Assembly: GCA_020091685.1 (NCBI GenBank)
Contig: CM034607.1
Location: forward strand, 13,444,884 to 13,508,883
Length of the DNA: 64,000 nucleotides
Direction of reading: 5' to 3'
From: Lutjanus erythropterus
Taxonomy: Eukaryota > Chordata > Actinopteri > Lutjaniformes > Lutjanidae
Numbering within the stretch: the first letter of the stretch is position 1; the number at the start of each line of letters is the position of its first letter. The position numbers and the translations under genes were made by a program. The notes beneath the pieces were generated by a model. It saw only the letters and a list, made by a program, of their open reading frames with translations. It made no database searches and was not told the origin of the DNA. Below, in pieces: positions 23,686 to 35,508 of the stretch.

Positions 23686-25730
23686 CTTTTTTAAATGGCT
23701 AAAATACGTTTTGTTGCTGACTCGTCCACACAGCAGTACACTGCTTAGCTTCCTCACTTGTACTCCTCTCTGCTTCTTGACAGGGGGGTTTAATCACTGC
23801 CCTCTGTTGTATGTATAAGTACCTCATGCAACCCAACTTCAAATAATTCAAACTATCCCGCTGAGATTTGGAGGATAACAAAGTAAAATTTCATTCAATG
23901 TAGCCAGAGGTAACACTGAGTTAAACAAGCTACCTGTCAGTGTAGCATAACCAGATTTTATCTTTGTCATCACGTTACCACTAAAAGTAACTGCACAATT
24001 GCCAGACTCGTCCCATCTGCTTTTATTCATTCACCGACCCGTTCACATAGTGCCAGCCATCAGACTGGAGGTATTAATCTCTGCTGCATGTGAAGATGAT
24101 AAGTGATACATATTCACATGTTGAGTAAGTCGCTTGCTGTCTGTTGACACGGCTTGAATTGTCACCCCTGCTGAGGCGAGACCTTCACCTGTTGCTAGTC
24201 GGCTTTTGGTAAGTACCGCTAGCTGTTTAGCTGTTAGCAATTACATTTTAGCACACAACCGCTGTGGGTTCAGGTGTTTTCACTAATCAGATCAGCCACA
24301 TGCATGGCAAGGGATGTCACAACAGGAAAATGGAAAGGAAAGTCTTTGCAGCTCTTTCCAATTAAATGTGACAGCGTGCTGTATTTACCACTCGTGTTGC
24401 TGAGATAATGACATCTGATAAGACTGCATATTAAACCTCCTTTGAGGTCACCGGCAGGCCATCCGAGTAATATCCATTTTCCATGCACCATAAAACTGGA
24501 AAAATACAACGTAAATATATACTCATGGTCAGAAAGCTTAGACTCTTGTGTTTCCAACCATTTCCAGATACAGTCGCAGCAGCAGGTACAATCAGAACCT
24601 CAGGCAAACAAGCACACTAAAAACTGTAAAAATGTCTGGGTGACCTACACTACTACTAAAAGTCACTAACAGTAACCCTACAGATCAGTAATATTCAACA
24701 CGAACACTGCTTTTGCACTGGCAAAGTCCAGTAAATCCAGTCTAGTCACATATTCAGCACAAAACACATAATCAAATCCATAAATATTCTCAGAATGCAC
24801 AAAATCAGCCAGACGGTGTCTGCACTTGACAAGCCAGCAAACACCCAATTTCAACAGTGACTTACCCCACTTTCAACGTACCCTGAAGGCTCTCCCAGTC
24901 AGCCAAATGTTGATCAAAACTGACAAAAAAGATTTTGTTTTAATCCCAAAGGTGAAGCCCATCCAATTCAGTCACATATTCAATCCAAAACACAACATTT
25001 CCATCAATAAACCCACATAAACTGGTGTGTTTCTCCACTACAATCATCTCTCTCTCTGCTTACATGCTAACATGTGTCCACTGCAGGCTAAACAATTAAC
25101 TGACATCTCACGTGAGCCAATAGGAGCCTCCATGGCCAACGAGAGTCTGAGCTGACAGGAAGAGCCTGCTTCTCTTCTCCCATGTAAAGACAGAGAAAAC
25201 TGCACCAGATTGTGCGAACGACTGGCAGTTTGTATCGCCATTAAAATCCCCGAAATGACAATATGCAGGTTTTATATATAAAATAAAGCCAGCATATGGA
25301 AATGAGAGACATTTAGGTAGTTATACTGTGAGTTGCTTCGTAGATGACCTGTTTTATACTATAACACTTTTTCTGATGCATTTATACGCACAAAGTTCAT
25401 TTTTAACAACACTGTAGTCATGCTTCAGTTACTCTCAAGCAGGGGGCTCTTGGGGTTTCCTAGTGACCTTTTTTTTTAGAAAATACCAGGACATATTCTT
25501 AGAAAACATATGTAAATATTCATTTTCTGTGGTATTGTTATTACATTTGAGACAAGGTAAGGCTAAATGCTGTGGTCTCCTTGTGTTTTCCATCTCATAC
25601 AAGTCACGATTTTAGCATCAGTTGTTTTTTTTACTAGAGGATTTTATGCAAAATATGTGTACCTCATATAAGGATAATAAAAGCATGAATGTAGTCAGAG
25701 TGTCAAAAAAAACCCTGAAGTTTAAACAAA
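23686..25730. other. No gene recognised
   Basis: Several short frames of 60-95 codons occur on both strands with no recognisable domain. No repeat family was recognised. Confidence 0.4.
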
Positions 25731-26170
25731 AGGTAGGATTTATAGCAGGGCTGTTGTATTAATTTGCATTAGATGCAGGAAATTGGAAAAGCACAATAGC
25801 TGCGACATGAGCTGTCTGGCCAACAGAGCACCATTACTCCTTACTAAAAGAATAATGATACACACTGGGTCACCTGCCATGAAAACAAAAAATATCAACG
25901 CATTGATGGATTAACGATCATTAAAGGATGAGGTGAAACAAACAATTTGCGCCGAAAAGAAGCCCAAACACATTCTATCACTTTGTCATCTTCTCCCTTT
26001 AAATACCAGCCGCAAATCTGATTGCTGTGTTTCATTCAATTTAGTTTGCCATTTGTTGCTAATTAATCTAAATTTGCCCGCTACCTCATGATCAAAACAA
26101 AACAGATTGCCAAGATCAGGTGGCTTCTGTTTATCAACACTATTAAACTGCAATCTGAGAGCTGAGAGGG
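25731..26170. other. Candidate conserved non-coding block
   Basis: Repeat-free sequence with dense AT-rich transcription-factor-like words (TTAATTTGCATTAG, GGATTAACGATCATTAAAGG, TTGCTAATTAATCTAAATTT) and no open frame on either strand. This texture is typical of conserved developmental enhancers in vertebrates. That is an inference from appearance; conservation was not measured. Confidence 0.3.
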
Positions 26171-29100
26171 ATGACTTGCATTGTAAATAACACAGGATTC
26201 TTCACTGTGAACCAGAATGACGTTTTCATAAAGTCACAACTGGAATCGTCAATGAAAATATGGATAAATTATTGATGAAGTGATTAACTGACTGATTAAT
26301 GTGTTGCTCAATCTGGGAATCCAGCTCCGATACATCCGCTGATCCTACAGCATTTCTTTGCGCTTCCCAATTATCGGCTCCTCTTCAGTGGAACGTCTCT
26401 CACAGAGTGTTGGAATTGGACCCACGTGTATTGAAACTCTGCGGCTGACATTTGATCAAATCCAACTACAAGATTTAACTCTTGCTACCTAATTGCTTTT
26501 CTTCCTCTGGATCTGAAAGTTTGCCACTGCTGCCCCATAGATGTGATCCAGAGGGCTCCAGATAGATACTCTAAATAACCCGAGTCTCTATCAGAAAACA
26601 AAATGCAATGGAAAAATTAATTCCATATGATCCTATATGCACAAATAGGCGCATAGCCTGAAGTTGGCTAAGTAACAGTATTTTTTTTCCTTTAGTGATG
26701 AAAATATTCCATTGTGTTGTGAGAAAAGATAATTAACTGTGAAATTTCCATTAACTGTATTGCTATAGTGTGAAAGTATGGTATGCAATGATTGCAGAGC
26801 TGACAGATAAAGTATAAGTCAATATATGGCTTGGAAATAATAGTGTTATGAATTTCAGTTGTAGAATAGTTAATAGTTTGGTAAGAGTTTTATATGATGT
26901 ACTGCAATGCATAACAGCCAAAGACAGTTCATTGCATGGAAGTATGTCATTGAAAAGGTTATTGGTCGTTGTATTCAATCCACCTACTGACCTTGATGTG
27001 ATCCACAGTCCTCTCATGTGTCAACATGTTTTAAAAAGACAATGTCACTTAAGCAGTCTGACATAGTTCAATATAGTATCTTTGGTGGTGTTTTCCTCCA
27101 CCACAGCAAGGAAACAATGTCCAAGCAAATACAAAGAGGGAATTTTGTACTAAAATGAATGCAATGTAATAAACTTGATTAGGCTGACCCAGACCGCTGT
27201 TTTGTCCTCAATTTCTCAGACTGGAGTTGCACAAGGTAGTATGGACAGTAGGAATGATTAGTTTGGACGACTCTGTTAATAAGATAAACCTTCAGGTGTC
27301 AATGCAGCAACAGCAAAGAGAGTGAAACACAGATAAAGAACAATCAAACGTTAGAAGTACAAGAATTAAACAATTGGTAGAATAGAATAATTGGAATAAT
27401 ACAAATAAAAATATAAATATACAAACAATGGTGATGAGAAGTATGATGATGTTGTTCAGTGTCAAATCTCTATTTGATCATTTGATGAGACGCTTTACTT
27501 TAACCACGTTGCCCATCACTAGATTACTCAGCTACTGAAGTCATAGTGTACCCTGCATTCTTAGACAGCAAGTTTTTTGTTTGTTTTTTTTAAATTTGTA
27601 TTCAATCACAAACTCATTGTGATGGAAATTCCATGTTTACTGCTTATATTACCCTCATGTTTACTTCTTATATTCATATATTAACTTGTATTACGCTCCA
27701 TTGTGATCCACCTCACATCTCCTCTGGGTGCAGGACAGCTGAAGGTCAGTTTGACCTTTGGTATGCAGAGATCATTAAAACAAAAGAATCCTCTGATCCT
27801 TGGGCCTTAACAGTCACACACAGGTAAATTATTCAGAGTTTAGGTTGCTCAAGCTAAGAGGAATCTTAATAAAGCAACAACAAATGACAGACAAGTTAAT
27901 TAAACTCAATAAATGTGTTTGTAATGCTATTATAAGGCTTTTATTCACATTCTTAAGCATCCTATAAACTGTCAACAACTTGCTTAAATGTTTTATATTG
28001 TCTTATTAAGATATGTGAATGTTAATAAGTATCTTATAGGGGCAATATTACCAGTGTTACTGAATTTCTGTTATATGACTTGAATTTCTCTTTGACTATT
28101 GGGAGGGGTATGAGAAACAGACCCATCAATAAAGGTGAAGGGTATACTGCACTTGGATCTTTTATCTTTGGAAGACATGTGCATAACAGCTGTAACAAAA
28201 CTGAAAGAACTGCTTTCTTTAAATTTACTTCATCATTGAAACTTTGGTAACAGCCATCTCTGGTTTATTTTGGACAAACTAACACAAGACAGAATATGTT
28301 GTTTAGGCCCTAAAACCCACTAGGTATTGGAAAAGATTCTAATTTGGGTTAAGGCTAAGGGAAAAAGAAAGAAACAAAGAAAGAAGTCATTTTCATCCTG
28401 AGCTACAGAAGATGGAGCTGTGTGCAGGGCGGAGCTGCTCTTACTGAGTTGAAACGGCTGAGTGCCTCTGACCAGACCGAGAAACTGAAATCCTCGACAG
28501 GGTGCTGTGACATGGAAGAAAATCTCCGGCTCTGGGTTTAAGTAAGTCATTGTCAGCTGTCATGCTAATGCTCGACACTAAAAGGCCATAATGAATGACT
28601 GAATTACTTCTGTGACGTCTGGTTGAAATATGCTGTACGTCGTGGGCCGTTCCCTCAAACCAAACCAGACACTCAGACAGGAAACAGTGGGCTCAAGCTG
28701 AATTTTAAGCAGCGTGGGCTGCAAGTTCCTTTGCAAGTGCGCTGTTTAAGCACTGCTGCTACAAAGCTCAAATTGTTCTGCAGTGGCATCAGAAACAAAA
28801 GTGATAAAGCAGTGGAATTGCTCGGCTGTGACTGGCAGACGCATACATCTTTTATACAAACAAACTTTTTTGAACTGCATTAGACGGCTGGTTTTTGTTG
28901 CTCACATGGTGTCGCACAAAGGATATTGCAGACATTTTGCCAACGACTAGAGCTATACAAACAAGCAGATTTAGTAAAGATACACAGCTTGGCTCTGATT
29001 CTTTTTTTTTTCCAGCATGACTCTACCCTGCAGAGCAAAAACAACCTGCGATGAATAAAATGAACTAGCCATAAAAGCTTTTTAATTAGAGCTGCCTCAG

Positions 29101-29267
29101 TACTCCCCTATTCTTTTATTAATTAAGTAGCAGTGAAGGTTGTCTGTTGGCATAGAGCGTGTGGTAGGTGGGCCAGAGTCATGGGCAGCAGCGTTTTCTC
29201 TGTGCTGCTCTCCTCTTTTTAAATGCTGCAAATTAGGATGAAGTCTTGCATACAGCGCACACACTCA

Positions 29268-29270
<3 letters not shown>
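26171..29270. other. No gene recognised
   Basis: AT-rich sequence with short frames only. T-rich stretches occur near 26680 and 27575. There is a small near-duplication, ATGTTTACTGCTTATATT / ATGTTTACTTCTTATATT, at about 27633-27676. No mobile element ends were seen. Confidence 0.4.

Positions 29271-29309
<39 letters not shown>
29271..29309. repeat. (AC)n microsatellite
   Basis: Uninterrupted AC run of about 39 bases. Confidence 0.97.
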
Positions 29310-29311
<2 letters not shown>

Positions 29312-29897
29312 AAAACCCCAGTGGTGTGGATGCAGACAAATAGCCTTGAGATGAGAAAATTGTAAATTGCTCCCATGGCAGAGGTAGCCAGAAGAGTTGG
29401 ATGGATTTTTCCATTTCTTAGTAAGGGAGTGTTTATAACATCATTGTGAGGTTAAACTCACATCAGCATTAAAAAATGGGACACTAGCCCCTAAGGTAGA
29501 GTGGGTGCTTATCCTTTTAGCTAGCACAAGAATGCAAACAGAGGGGGGAAAAACATGCAGGAATATAGTATGTATGAAGATATAAAGGCCCATGAACGCG
29601 TCGCATCGCAGAGGTGACGGAATCTGGCAACGAAATCAGCTGCAACCCAAACATCCACAAGCTCAGTTCACGCTCTGTCACACTCCTCTCGATCCCTTTT
29701 CTTCTTCTGCCGCTGACATTCCCTCACAACAATGCAGCGTCGTTGATAGCAGCAGCACTACTGAGCCACTTTTAAGCGATGACGATCTGCATGAATGTCA
29801 AAATGGAACATTTCACCTCAGGCTGGTGCCCTGTACTTAAAGATGACTTACAACCAGCAGCCAGTGACATGGAATGATCTGTAAGTGGGTGGAGGGA
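29310..29897. other. No recognised gene; 82-codon open frame at 29592-29840
   Basis: The frame at 29592-29840 (plus) has a less AT-biased composition than its surroundings, with a C-terminal part rich in Ser, Thr and Asp. I recognise no family and see no splice sites that clearly bracket it. It could be chance. Confidence 0.25.
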
Positions 29898-29994
29898 ACA
29901 CTTTTAGAAATAAATGTACTGACTATAACCATAGAGGGTTCTTTGGCTTGTCCCAAGACAGCTACATGGAACCAGCCCCGCTGCAGTACCCACA

Positions 29995-30212
29995 CTTAAT
30001 TTTAAACTCTTTGGAGCATTTCCACCAATGATAAATTGGTTCGGAACCTGAAAAGTTGGTTCAGAGTTGAAACCAAAACAATTCAGCCTTTCCCCAGGAA
30101 CCAAAGTGAGAGTTTTGTTTCCTAACTTGCTATTTTTGGTTACAGGTGGGAACCAACTTTTAGGGTTCAGAACCAATTTATTTTTGGTGGAAGTGCTCGG
30201 TTCAAAATTAGA
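29995..30212. repeat. Imperfect palindrome inside copy 4
   Basis: The left arm (29995-30078) contains TTTCCACCAATGATAAATTG, GGTTCGGAACCTGAAAAGTT and AAACCAAAA. The right arm (30134-30212) contains their reverse complements, TTTTGGTT, AACTTTTAGGGTTCAGAACC and CAATTTATTTTTGGTGGAA. The arms are about 80 bases with a spacer of about 55 bases. Confidence 0.8.
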
Positions 30213-30232
30213 TGCCCAAACCAGAACAGGCC

Positions 30233-30738
30233 AGGTTTGTCTATTATCCCCTGCTCACCAATGTGGACCTAGTGTTTGTTCTGGGCTGGTGCTAGTGCTA
30301 GTTGCTTCAACTTACGAACCTTGCGAGAACCGGTTTGCATTTCCCCACTTTCTTTGCTTTCCCAGCAACGCTCTGGCCATCTTCAAGTACAACAACAACA
30401 ATAGTGGACAACATTGTCTCTTACAAATGTGACTTTGGCATTCAAACACAACTGGTCCTGGTTTGTCTAAGCTGCTGCTGAGAACAACAGTGCAAGGAGT
30501 CCATACTAAAACTCTGTTTTTTCTTTCTGTGCTTTGGATTAGTCAGACTAGTACAAAGTTTTAGTTGGTCACAATAATCTCACTCTTAGTCCCTGATGTA
30601 AGCCGGTCTTGGTTCTTGACCAGCAAAGTGTTGGTGCTGCTCTTGAGCCAGTTTACATGTCCAAGAGACTGTTCTTTGGCTGTCACAATGCAAAGAACTG
30701 GGTCAAGATTGGGCACCGGTTCCAATCAGGTCCTCAAA
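30233..30738. other. Probable insertion within copy 4
   Basis: Sequence between AACCAGAACAGG and the resumption of family sequence near GGAAAAGAGATTTAAGGG has no counterpart in copy 7, which is in the same orientation. It contains GAGAACCGGTTTGC and GGGCACCGGTTCCAATCAGG. These resemble words of other fish hAT-like elements, so a second element is likely. Its ends were not defined. Confidence 0.45.
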
Positions 30739-31069
30739 CTGATGGAAAAGAGATTTAAGGGTTGTATCAAGAATGTTTCTAACCTCTATGGGTGCTAACA
30801 GGGTCCTACCCAAGAGGTTCTACCAAGAACCCTTTTATATTATAGTACACAGAACCCTTAACAAACCCTTGATGAGAGCTTGTCAGGGATTTCAACAATC
30901 CTTAAAGACTCTTTGGATGAAAAGAGTTCTTAATCAAACCCTACGTCTTACAAGGAACCATTGACAAGCCTTTTCTTTAAAACAAAAAAAAAAAAAGGTT
31001 CTACAGAAGCAAATGGTTCTGGATAGAACTTTGAAGAACCCTTTTGGAACCCATATTTCTCACAGTGTG

Positions 31070-31530
31070 GTGTGCAACTCTGCAAATGCTTGTGCAGTAC
31101 AGAGGCAGGGCTGAGACCAAGTATAAGACAGCTTGAGACATGTGAAATCCAGGGTCCAATGTCCGATAAACATCTGATCCATCGATGTTGGTGTGATTGC
31201 TCGTATCTCCTGATTCCAGCAGTGAAAGGGCAGAGCACAGGTACCACTGCTCCTTTGTAAGAGAGCATTTTTCTTTTTCATCGACCCTCCGTGAATCCCA
31301 GTCGACATGGCCGTGTGTATGTTTACGTATGTGGGTGTGTACACGTGTCTGTTAGTGTGTATTCCCTACATTTGAGCTGGGATCCATGGTGATGGATTAG
31401 GGCTGGAACTAATTTGCTCATCCACCTGTGAAATGAGAACCAGGGGAGAAGGGGACAGGCAGAGGAAGGCCCCATCACACTCGCATCAGGCTTCCTACAG
31501 ACACAACCTGACACTTTATGGTTTGATTGC

Positions 31531-31574
<44 letters not shown>

Positions 31575-32099
31575 TCACTCCACCCCCCGCATTCTTTCGT
31601 TCCTTTTTCTTCTTCTTAGAAACCGCTGCACAAAACAGACCTGACAGCCACACAAATATGAGAGTTGCTTGCTAGTGCAAGACACGTCTGACCACATCGT
31701 CTAAAAAGGAGGCCATGAATGAGGTGAACACGCACAAAAAAGAAAAATTTGGCCCAGCCAACACCTCCTCTGGAGAGAGATTTTCAAAGTTCAACAAACA
31801 GAAACCGAAATATCAAAAAAGTATAATTTACTGTGACATCACTGATGTGTTCTTATCTTTTCTTTTTGTTGTATGTCTAAGTGAAATGCCTTGTACTGTG
31901 TCGTATCTTTGTGTGAAGTACTTTGCGATTGTGCGTAATTGGCATAGATTATAAGATGTAACGCTCAGCAGTCAATTATGTTTCACTAATTGGGTGAGTC
32001 ACAAATCATTCCGCCAAACTTAAAAAGTAGCATGAAATTACATGTATTTGCATATTAAACTTCTTTCTTGTGGATGTACTGTAGTGGTGTTTACACACT
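31070..32099. other. No gene recognised
   Basis: Contains the (CA)n run at 31531-31569. The frames of 79-106 codons overlapping here are traceable to the neighbouring repeat or microsatellite, or have no recognisable content. Confidence 0.4.
31531..31569. repeat. (CA)n microsatellite
   Basis: A CA run of about 39 bases with a single CG interruption at the left end. It produces the His/Thr and Cys/Val runs in overlapping frames. Confidence 0.96.
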
Positions 32100-32370
32100 T
32101 GATTGATTCATTAATTAGTCAATCAATAGAAGGAAATGTCAATCAACAAACAAACCTGCTATCAATTTAAGTAATTTATCAAGTTTAAATGTCAAACTTT
32201 TGCACGTTGAAGCATGTGATTTGCTGCTGTTTCCTGTTAAATGCCATTGTAAATTAATTTCTTTGGGTTTTTCACTGTTGGTTGAACAAAACAAGACATT
32301 TAAAGATGTCACTTTGAGCAATTTTCACAAGTTTCTGACATTTTATAGACTAAATGATTAATTATGAGTC
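32100..32370. repeat. Fragment of the 'TTAGTTGCAGCCCT' hAT-like family
   Basis: Shares ordered words with 45545-45870: AAATGCCA, GTAAATTAATTTCTTTGGGT / GTAAATTGAATATCTTTCGG, GTTGAACAAAACAAGACATT / GACGAACAAAACAAGTAATT, AAAGATGTCACTTTGAGCAA and ATTTTATAGACTAAATGATT. This repeat is common in fish genomes. The terminus itself is not preserved here. Confidence 0.6.
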
Positions 32371-32416
32371 GACAGAAGTCATGTCTGAGGCTTTTGAACC
32401 TCAACTTAGAGAGAGG

Positions 32417-32606
32417 ATGTGGTTCAGGATGTAGGCCACTAATCCGAAAATATGTGGTTCAAACCCTGACTCCTCCTGTCTGTGTGCTGAAGTGACCTTG
32501 GGCTAGATACCGAACCCCAAATTGGGTGAATGTGACATGTAGCTGTGAAAGCGCCTTGAATGGTCAATTGACTAGAAAAGTGCTACATAAACGCAGTCCA
32601 TTTACA
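32417..32606 (+). mobile_element. tRNA-like SINE
   Basis: The 5' part has a tRNA-like layout: GTAGGCCACTAATCC, then a B-box-like GTGGTTCAAACCC. The middle part, CCTTGGGCTAGATACCGAAC, and the tail, AAAGTGCTACATAAACGCAG followed by TCCATTTAC, match a widespread fish SINE as I know it. It would have been transcribed from its internal polymerase III promoter and copied by a partner LINE. Confidence 0.65.
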
Positions 32607-32804
32607 ATTTAGACGTAATAGTGCTTTAGCTGCTAATGTCAGCCAGTCCATTCTCATTTCCACCTCGTCAAATACAGACCTTTTTTTTTTTTTCAACACC
32701 CCTCCATGACTCATAAAGGCACACATGGCACCTGTTAGCAGCTGACAGAGACAAACAAGGCTTCAATGTAAACCCATCTGCCAGTCTACAACAGTGTAAA
32801 GAGG

Positions 32805-33530
32805 CAGGGGTGGGTGATACCACAAAATTTGGTTTCGATCCAATGCAAAGTAATTTAGGGCCAGAATCGTCAATGTTGACACCAATATTTTTTATTATTA
32901 AAAGCAGCTTGTGTATTTCATTTAGGGGAGAGCAGTGTGCATTTATTTATGAGGTGAATGCATCATCAGTAGGCTAATTAAGCTCAAATATAGGAATCTT
33001 TCACAGTTATGCACAAAAGGTTATTATATTCAGCCACTTTCATATTTCAGGTTTGAAGTATGTTATTTTTTTCAATTCCATTAAAATTAAGGATCTAATT
33101 AATTTAGATAATATGTTTCAGTGGGTTAAATATTTTAATGTCTGATATTTAACTGGTCTGCTAAAGTAACACCTATTAATGGGCAATTACAGTTTGGAAA
33201 TATAACATTAATCAGTGCTAAAGATCTGATATGAATAACATGTTTTCATTCACAGCTGTGAGATATCGCCAAACAAAGCTCCTCTTTCAGTAAGCTAGCA
33301 CTATGTGTCGGATTAAGACATAAACACAGACAACAGTGGAGAAGCAAAGAGCACAAGTACTACACAACTGAACGATGTTTGCACAGATGGAATACAAATG
33401 GCACCATGTATAAGAAAGAAACTGAAACTGATCCCTTTTTTGGCATCAGTCCCACTGACGCCAGAATCGGTCTTCAAAAAGGAGACCTAGCATCAGAAGA
33501 ATCCAGATTTTGGGATCGACCCGCCCACCA
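32805..33530. mobile_element. hAT-like non-autonomous element with long inverted ends
   Basis: The left end GGGGTGGGTGATACC, then ACAAAATTTGGTTTCGATCC, mirrors the right end. Read in reverse, the right end is GGTGGGCGGGTCGATCC, then CAAAATCTGGATTC and TGATGCTAGG. The arms extend for about 45 bases and then diverge. The element is about 726 bp and encodes no transposase; the 89-codon frame at 33379-33648 runs across the right arm. Confidence 0.72.
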
Positions 33531-35439
33531 TTATAACAGGGAGAAAGTTTTGTACATGGAGGAAGTGAGGTGGATGGATGGGTCAAACAAATGCTGGACA
33601 TTCATCCAGAAGACGGGGTTTGTGTCTCGTGTGGAAAACCAAACATAAAACCTGCCAGGCACATAATGTTACATGCGTCATGTGACTTTTATCATGCGAC
33701 TTTCATCTTGCGAGTCACGTGACATACATAACACACTGTTGTAACCCCAAACATGGCCTTATCCTAAACCTACCCAAACCGTGACCATTTCATAATGTGA
33801 CACACATGTTCAAAAGGGTTTATGGCAGCCCTGCATACGGATGTAATAGGGCACCTTGTGCATCCCTATGAGAGGGGTGACAAAACCTCAGTATTTAACA
33901 AGTTTGGATGAGAAGAGGTTGTGTCAGTATATTAACATTCCTCCTCTAGGTGCTATGAACACCTGTACAAAATGTCAGGTGAATGTATCTGGTGCACTAC
34001 ATCAGTCTGGACTGAAGTGATGGACCAAACAGTGATGACTGATCTTTTGTTGCAGCCCTAAATAATGAGAAGTTCTTGCTTCATGTACTATTCACGTCTT
34101 ACAGGTTAGTACAAATCCAAAAACAACCAGCCATGTTGAATAAATTTGAATCATAGCATATGATGAAAAATATGGGCCCTATCCATATACTGCTAATATA
34201 TATGCAACAACTTCCCACAAAAACATACTGCCACATGTTGCGTGTGTTAAGCACAAGGCAACAGCAGGTCTGAATAAAACTGCTCTATTTTTCACAAGGT
34301 AAACACTCACCTATCAAATTTAATGCTCATCTCTTTCACCTGAATGCAAAGGACGGGGAGTCGGGAGATTGCGACTGACTGCACCTCTGAGCGAGCTCAT
34401 AAACATCTGACTTCCTGTTTTCTTTCATCATTCAAAAAAGGCTTCACTCATGTGCTTATTAGAAAGACTAGCCTGAGGGAGCGCCAGCTTTTAGTTTCCT
34501 ATGATTACTCTTTTAAAGTAGAGAAGGATGTCTGAAACAGGTTGTGCCGAGTCCATCTGTTCGCTGTCAGGTATCCGAGCGTGCTGCTTTCTGTCTGTGT
34601 GCGTGTGTGTTTACAGTATGAGTGTGTGTGCTGTATCTACAATATGCGTGCACCCCTTGCAGATGTCCAAAAGCTACTTAAGGGCGATAATTTCCCTCTG
34701 ATTACTCTAATGCGCAACAGTGCTGCCATCCTGTCTGTGATTTCTCCATTGCTTGGCAGGACCACACACACCCTCCATATGCTCGCTGACTGTCGAACGA
34801 ACAGACACGCACTTATCACTGAGAATGCAAGCTATGAAGAGATGAAAAGGGAAATGAGTAGGCGGGGGTGCTGGGGAGAGTGAGAAGAGCAAGAAAATTG
34901 TCTCCACTTTGTAATTTGTGCATACTTTATCGAATTCTCCCATGACAGCGCTCGGCGTTCTTCACTGTGCCTCATTGTGTTCCGAGTTTGCAAAACCAGG
35001 CTGATAAACAAGGGTGGCAAATTACGTAGTCAGAAACTTTTGAAACAATTGGAGTCTGGGATGAGCTGGGGGGGAATTAATAAATCATATTTGTTCATAC
35101 ATTAGTAAGGAGGGGAGCTGATGAGGTAGGGGTGGGCTGAGCCCAACGTCGTTGACAGATCTTGAACATCAATATTTAACTAGTGTAAACAGATATGATG
35201 CACCCCACACTGGCTTCAGACTATGTTGCATATGTGGGTGTGTGTGCATGTAAGTATGTTTGAACAAGTCTGTACAGAGGCATAGGCGTCTGAGCAATGG
35301 AGTGTGTTTTTGCATTGATCATATAACTTAGCTATTTTTAAATATTTGAGCTAGCATGGACCAAAAATAGTTCACAATCATAATAGAATCAAATACGTTT
35401 AATATTATTGGAAGGTCGATGCATTCTCTTCAGCACCAA
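33531..35439. other. No gene recognised
   Basis: A 113-codon frame (34542-34883, plus) overlaps three frames on the opposite strand and has no recognisable domain. Near 33680-33725 there is a cluster of related words (CATGTGACTT, CATGCGACTT, CACGTGACAT). Confidence 0.4.
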
Positions 35440-35508
35440 AGAAAAAAAAGCCCTCCTCAAATACTGTCACACACGATGTGATGGTATTTGAGGAGGGCTT
35501 TTTTTTTT
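35440..35508. ncRNA. Long perfect hairpin; candidate small-RNA precursor or palindromic mini-element
   Basis: Arms 35442-35464 and 35484-35506 are perfect reverse complements over 23 bases (AAAAAAAAGCCCTCCTCAAA then TAC). The stem continues inward as TGTCACA (35465-35471) against TGTGATG (35477-35483), with two G-U pairs, around a 5-base CACGA loop. The result is a stem of about 30 bp in 69 nt, the size of a microRNA precursor. The outer 8 bp are A/T only. Nothing similar was found elsewhere in the window. A collapsed inverted-repeat transposon is the main alternative. I do not recognise a known microRNA. Confidence 0.45.

Larger units (their letters stand above)
29898..31069 (-). mobile_element. 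GGTTCT-family element, copy 4, rearranged
   Basis: The left terminus ACACTTTTAGAAATAAATG and right terminus CATATTTCTCACAGTGTG are the family ends, in reverse orientation relative to copy 2. GGGTTCTTTGGCTTGTCCCA near the left confirms this. Two oddities occur. First, the stretch at 29995-30078 is in forward orientation and is repeated in reverse at 30134-30212, an internal inverted duplication. Second, about 500 bases (roughly 30233-30738) do not match the other copies and are probably an insertion. Non-coding. Confidence 0.8.

Noticed and set aside
30601..30790. Coding exon suggested by open frames of about 77 codons
   Set aside because: The frame lies within the rearranged GGTTCT copy and its probable insertion, and reads repeat-derived sequence.
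32417..32606. A functional tRNA gene
   Set aside because: The B-box-like word is present, but the sequence does not form a tRNA cloverleaf and continues into a SINE body and tail.
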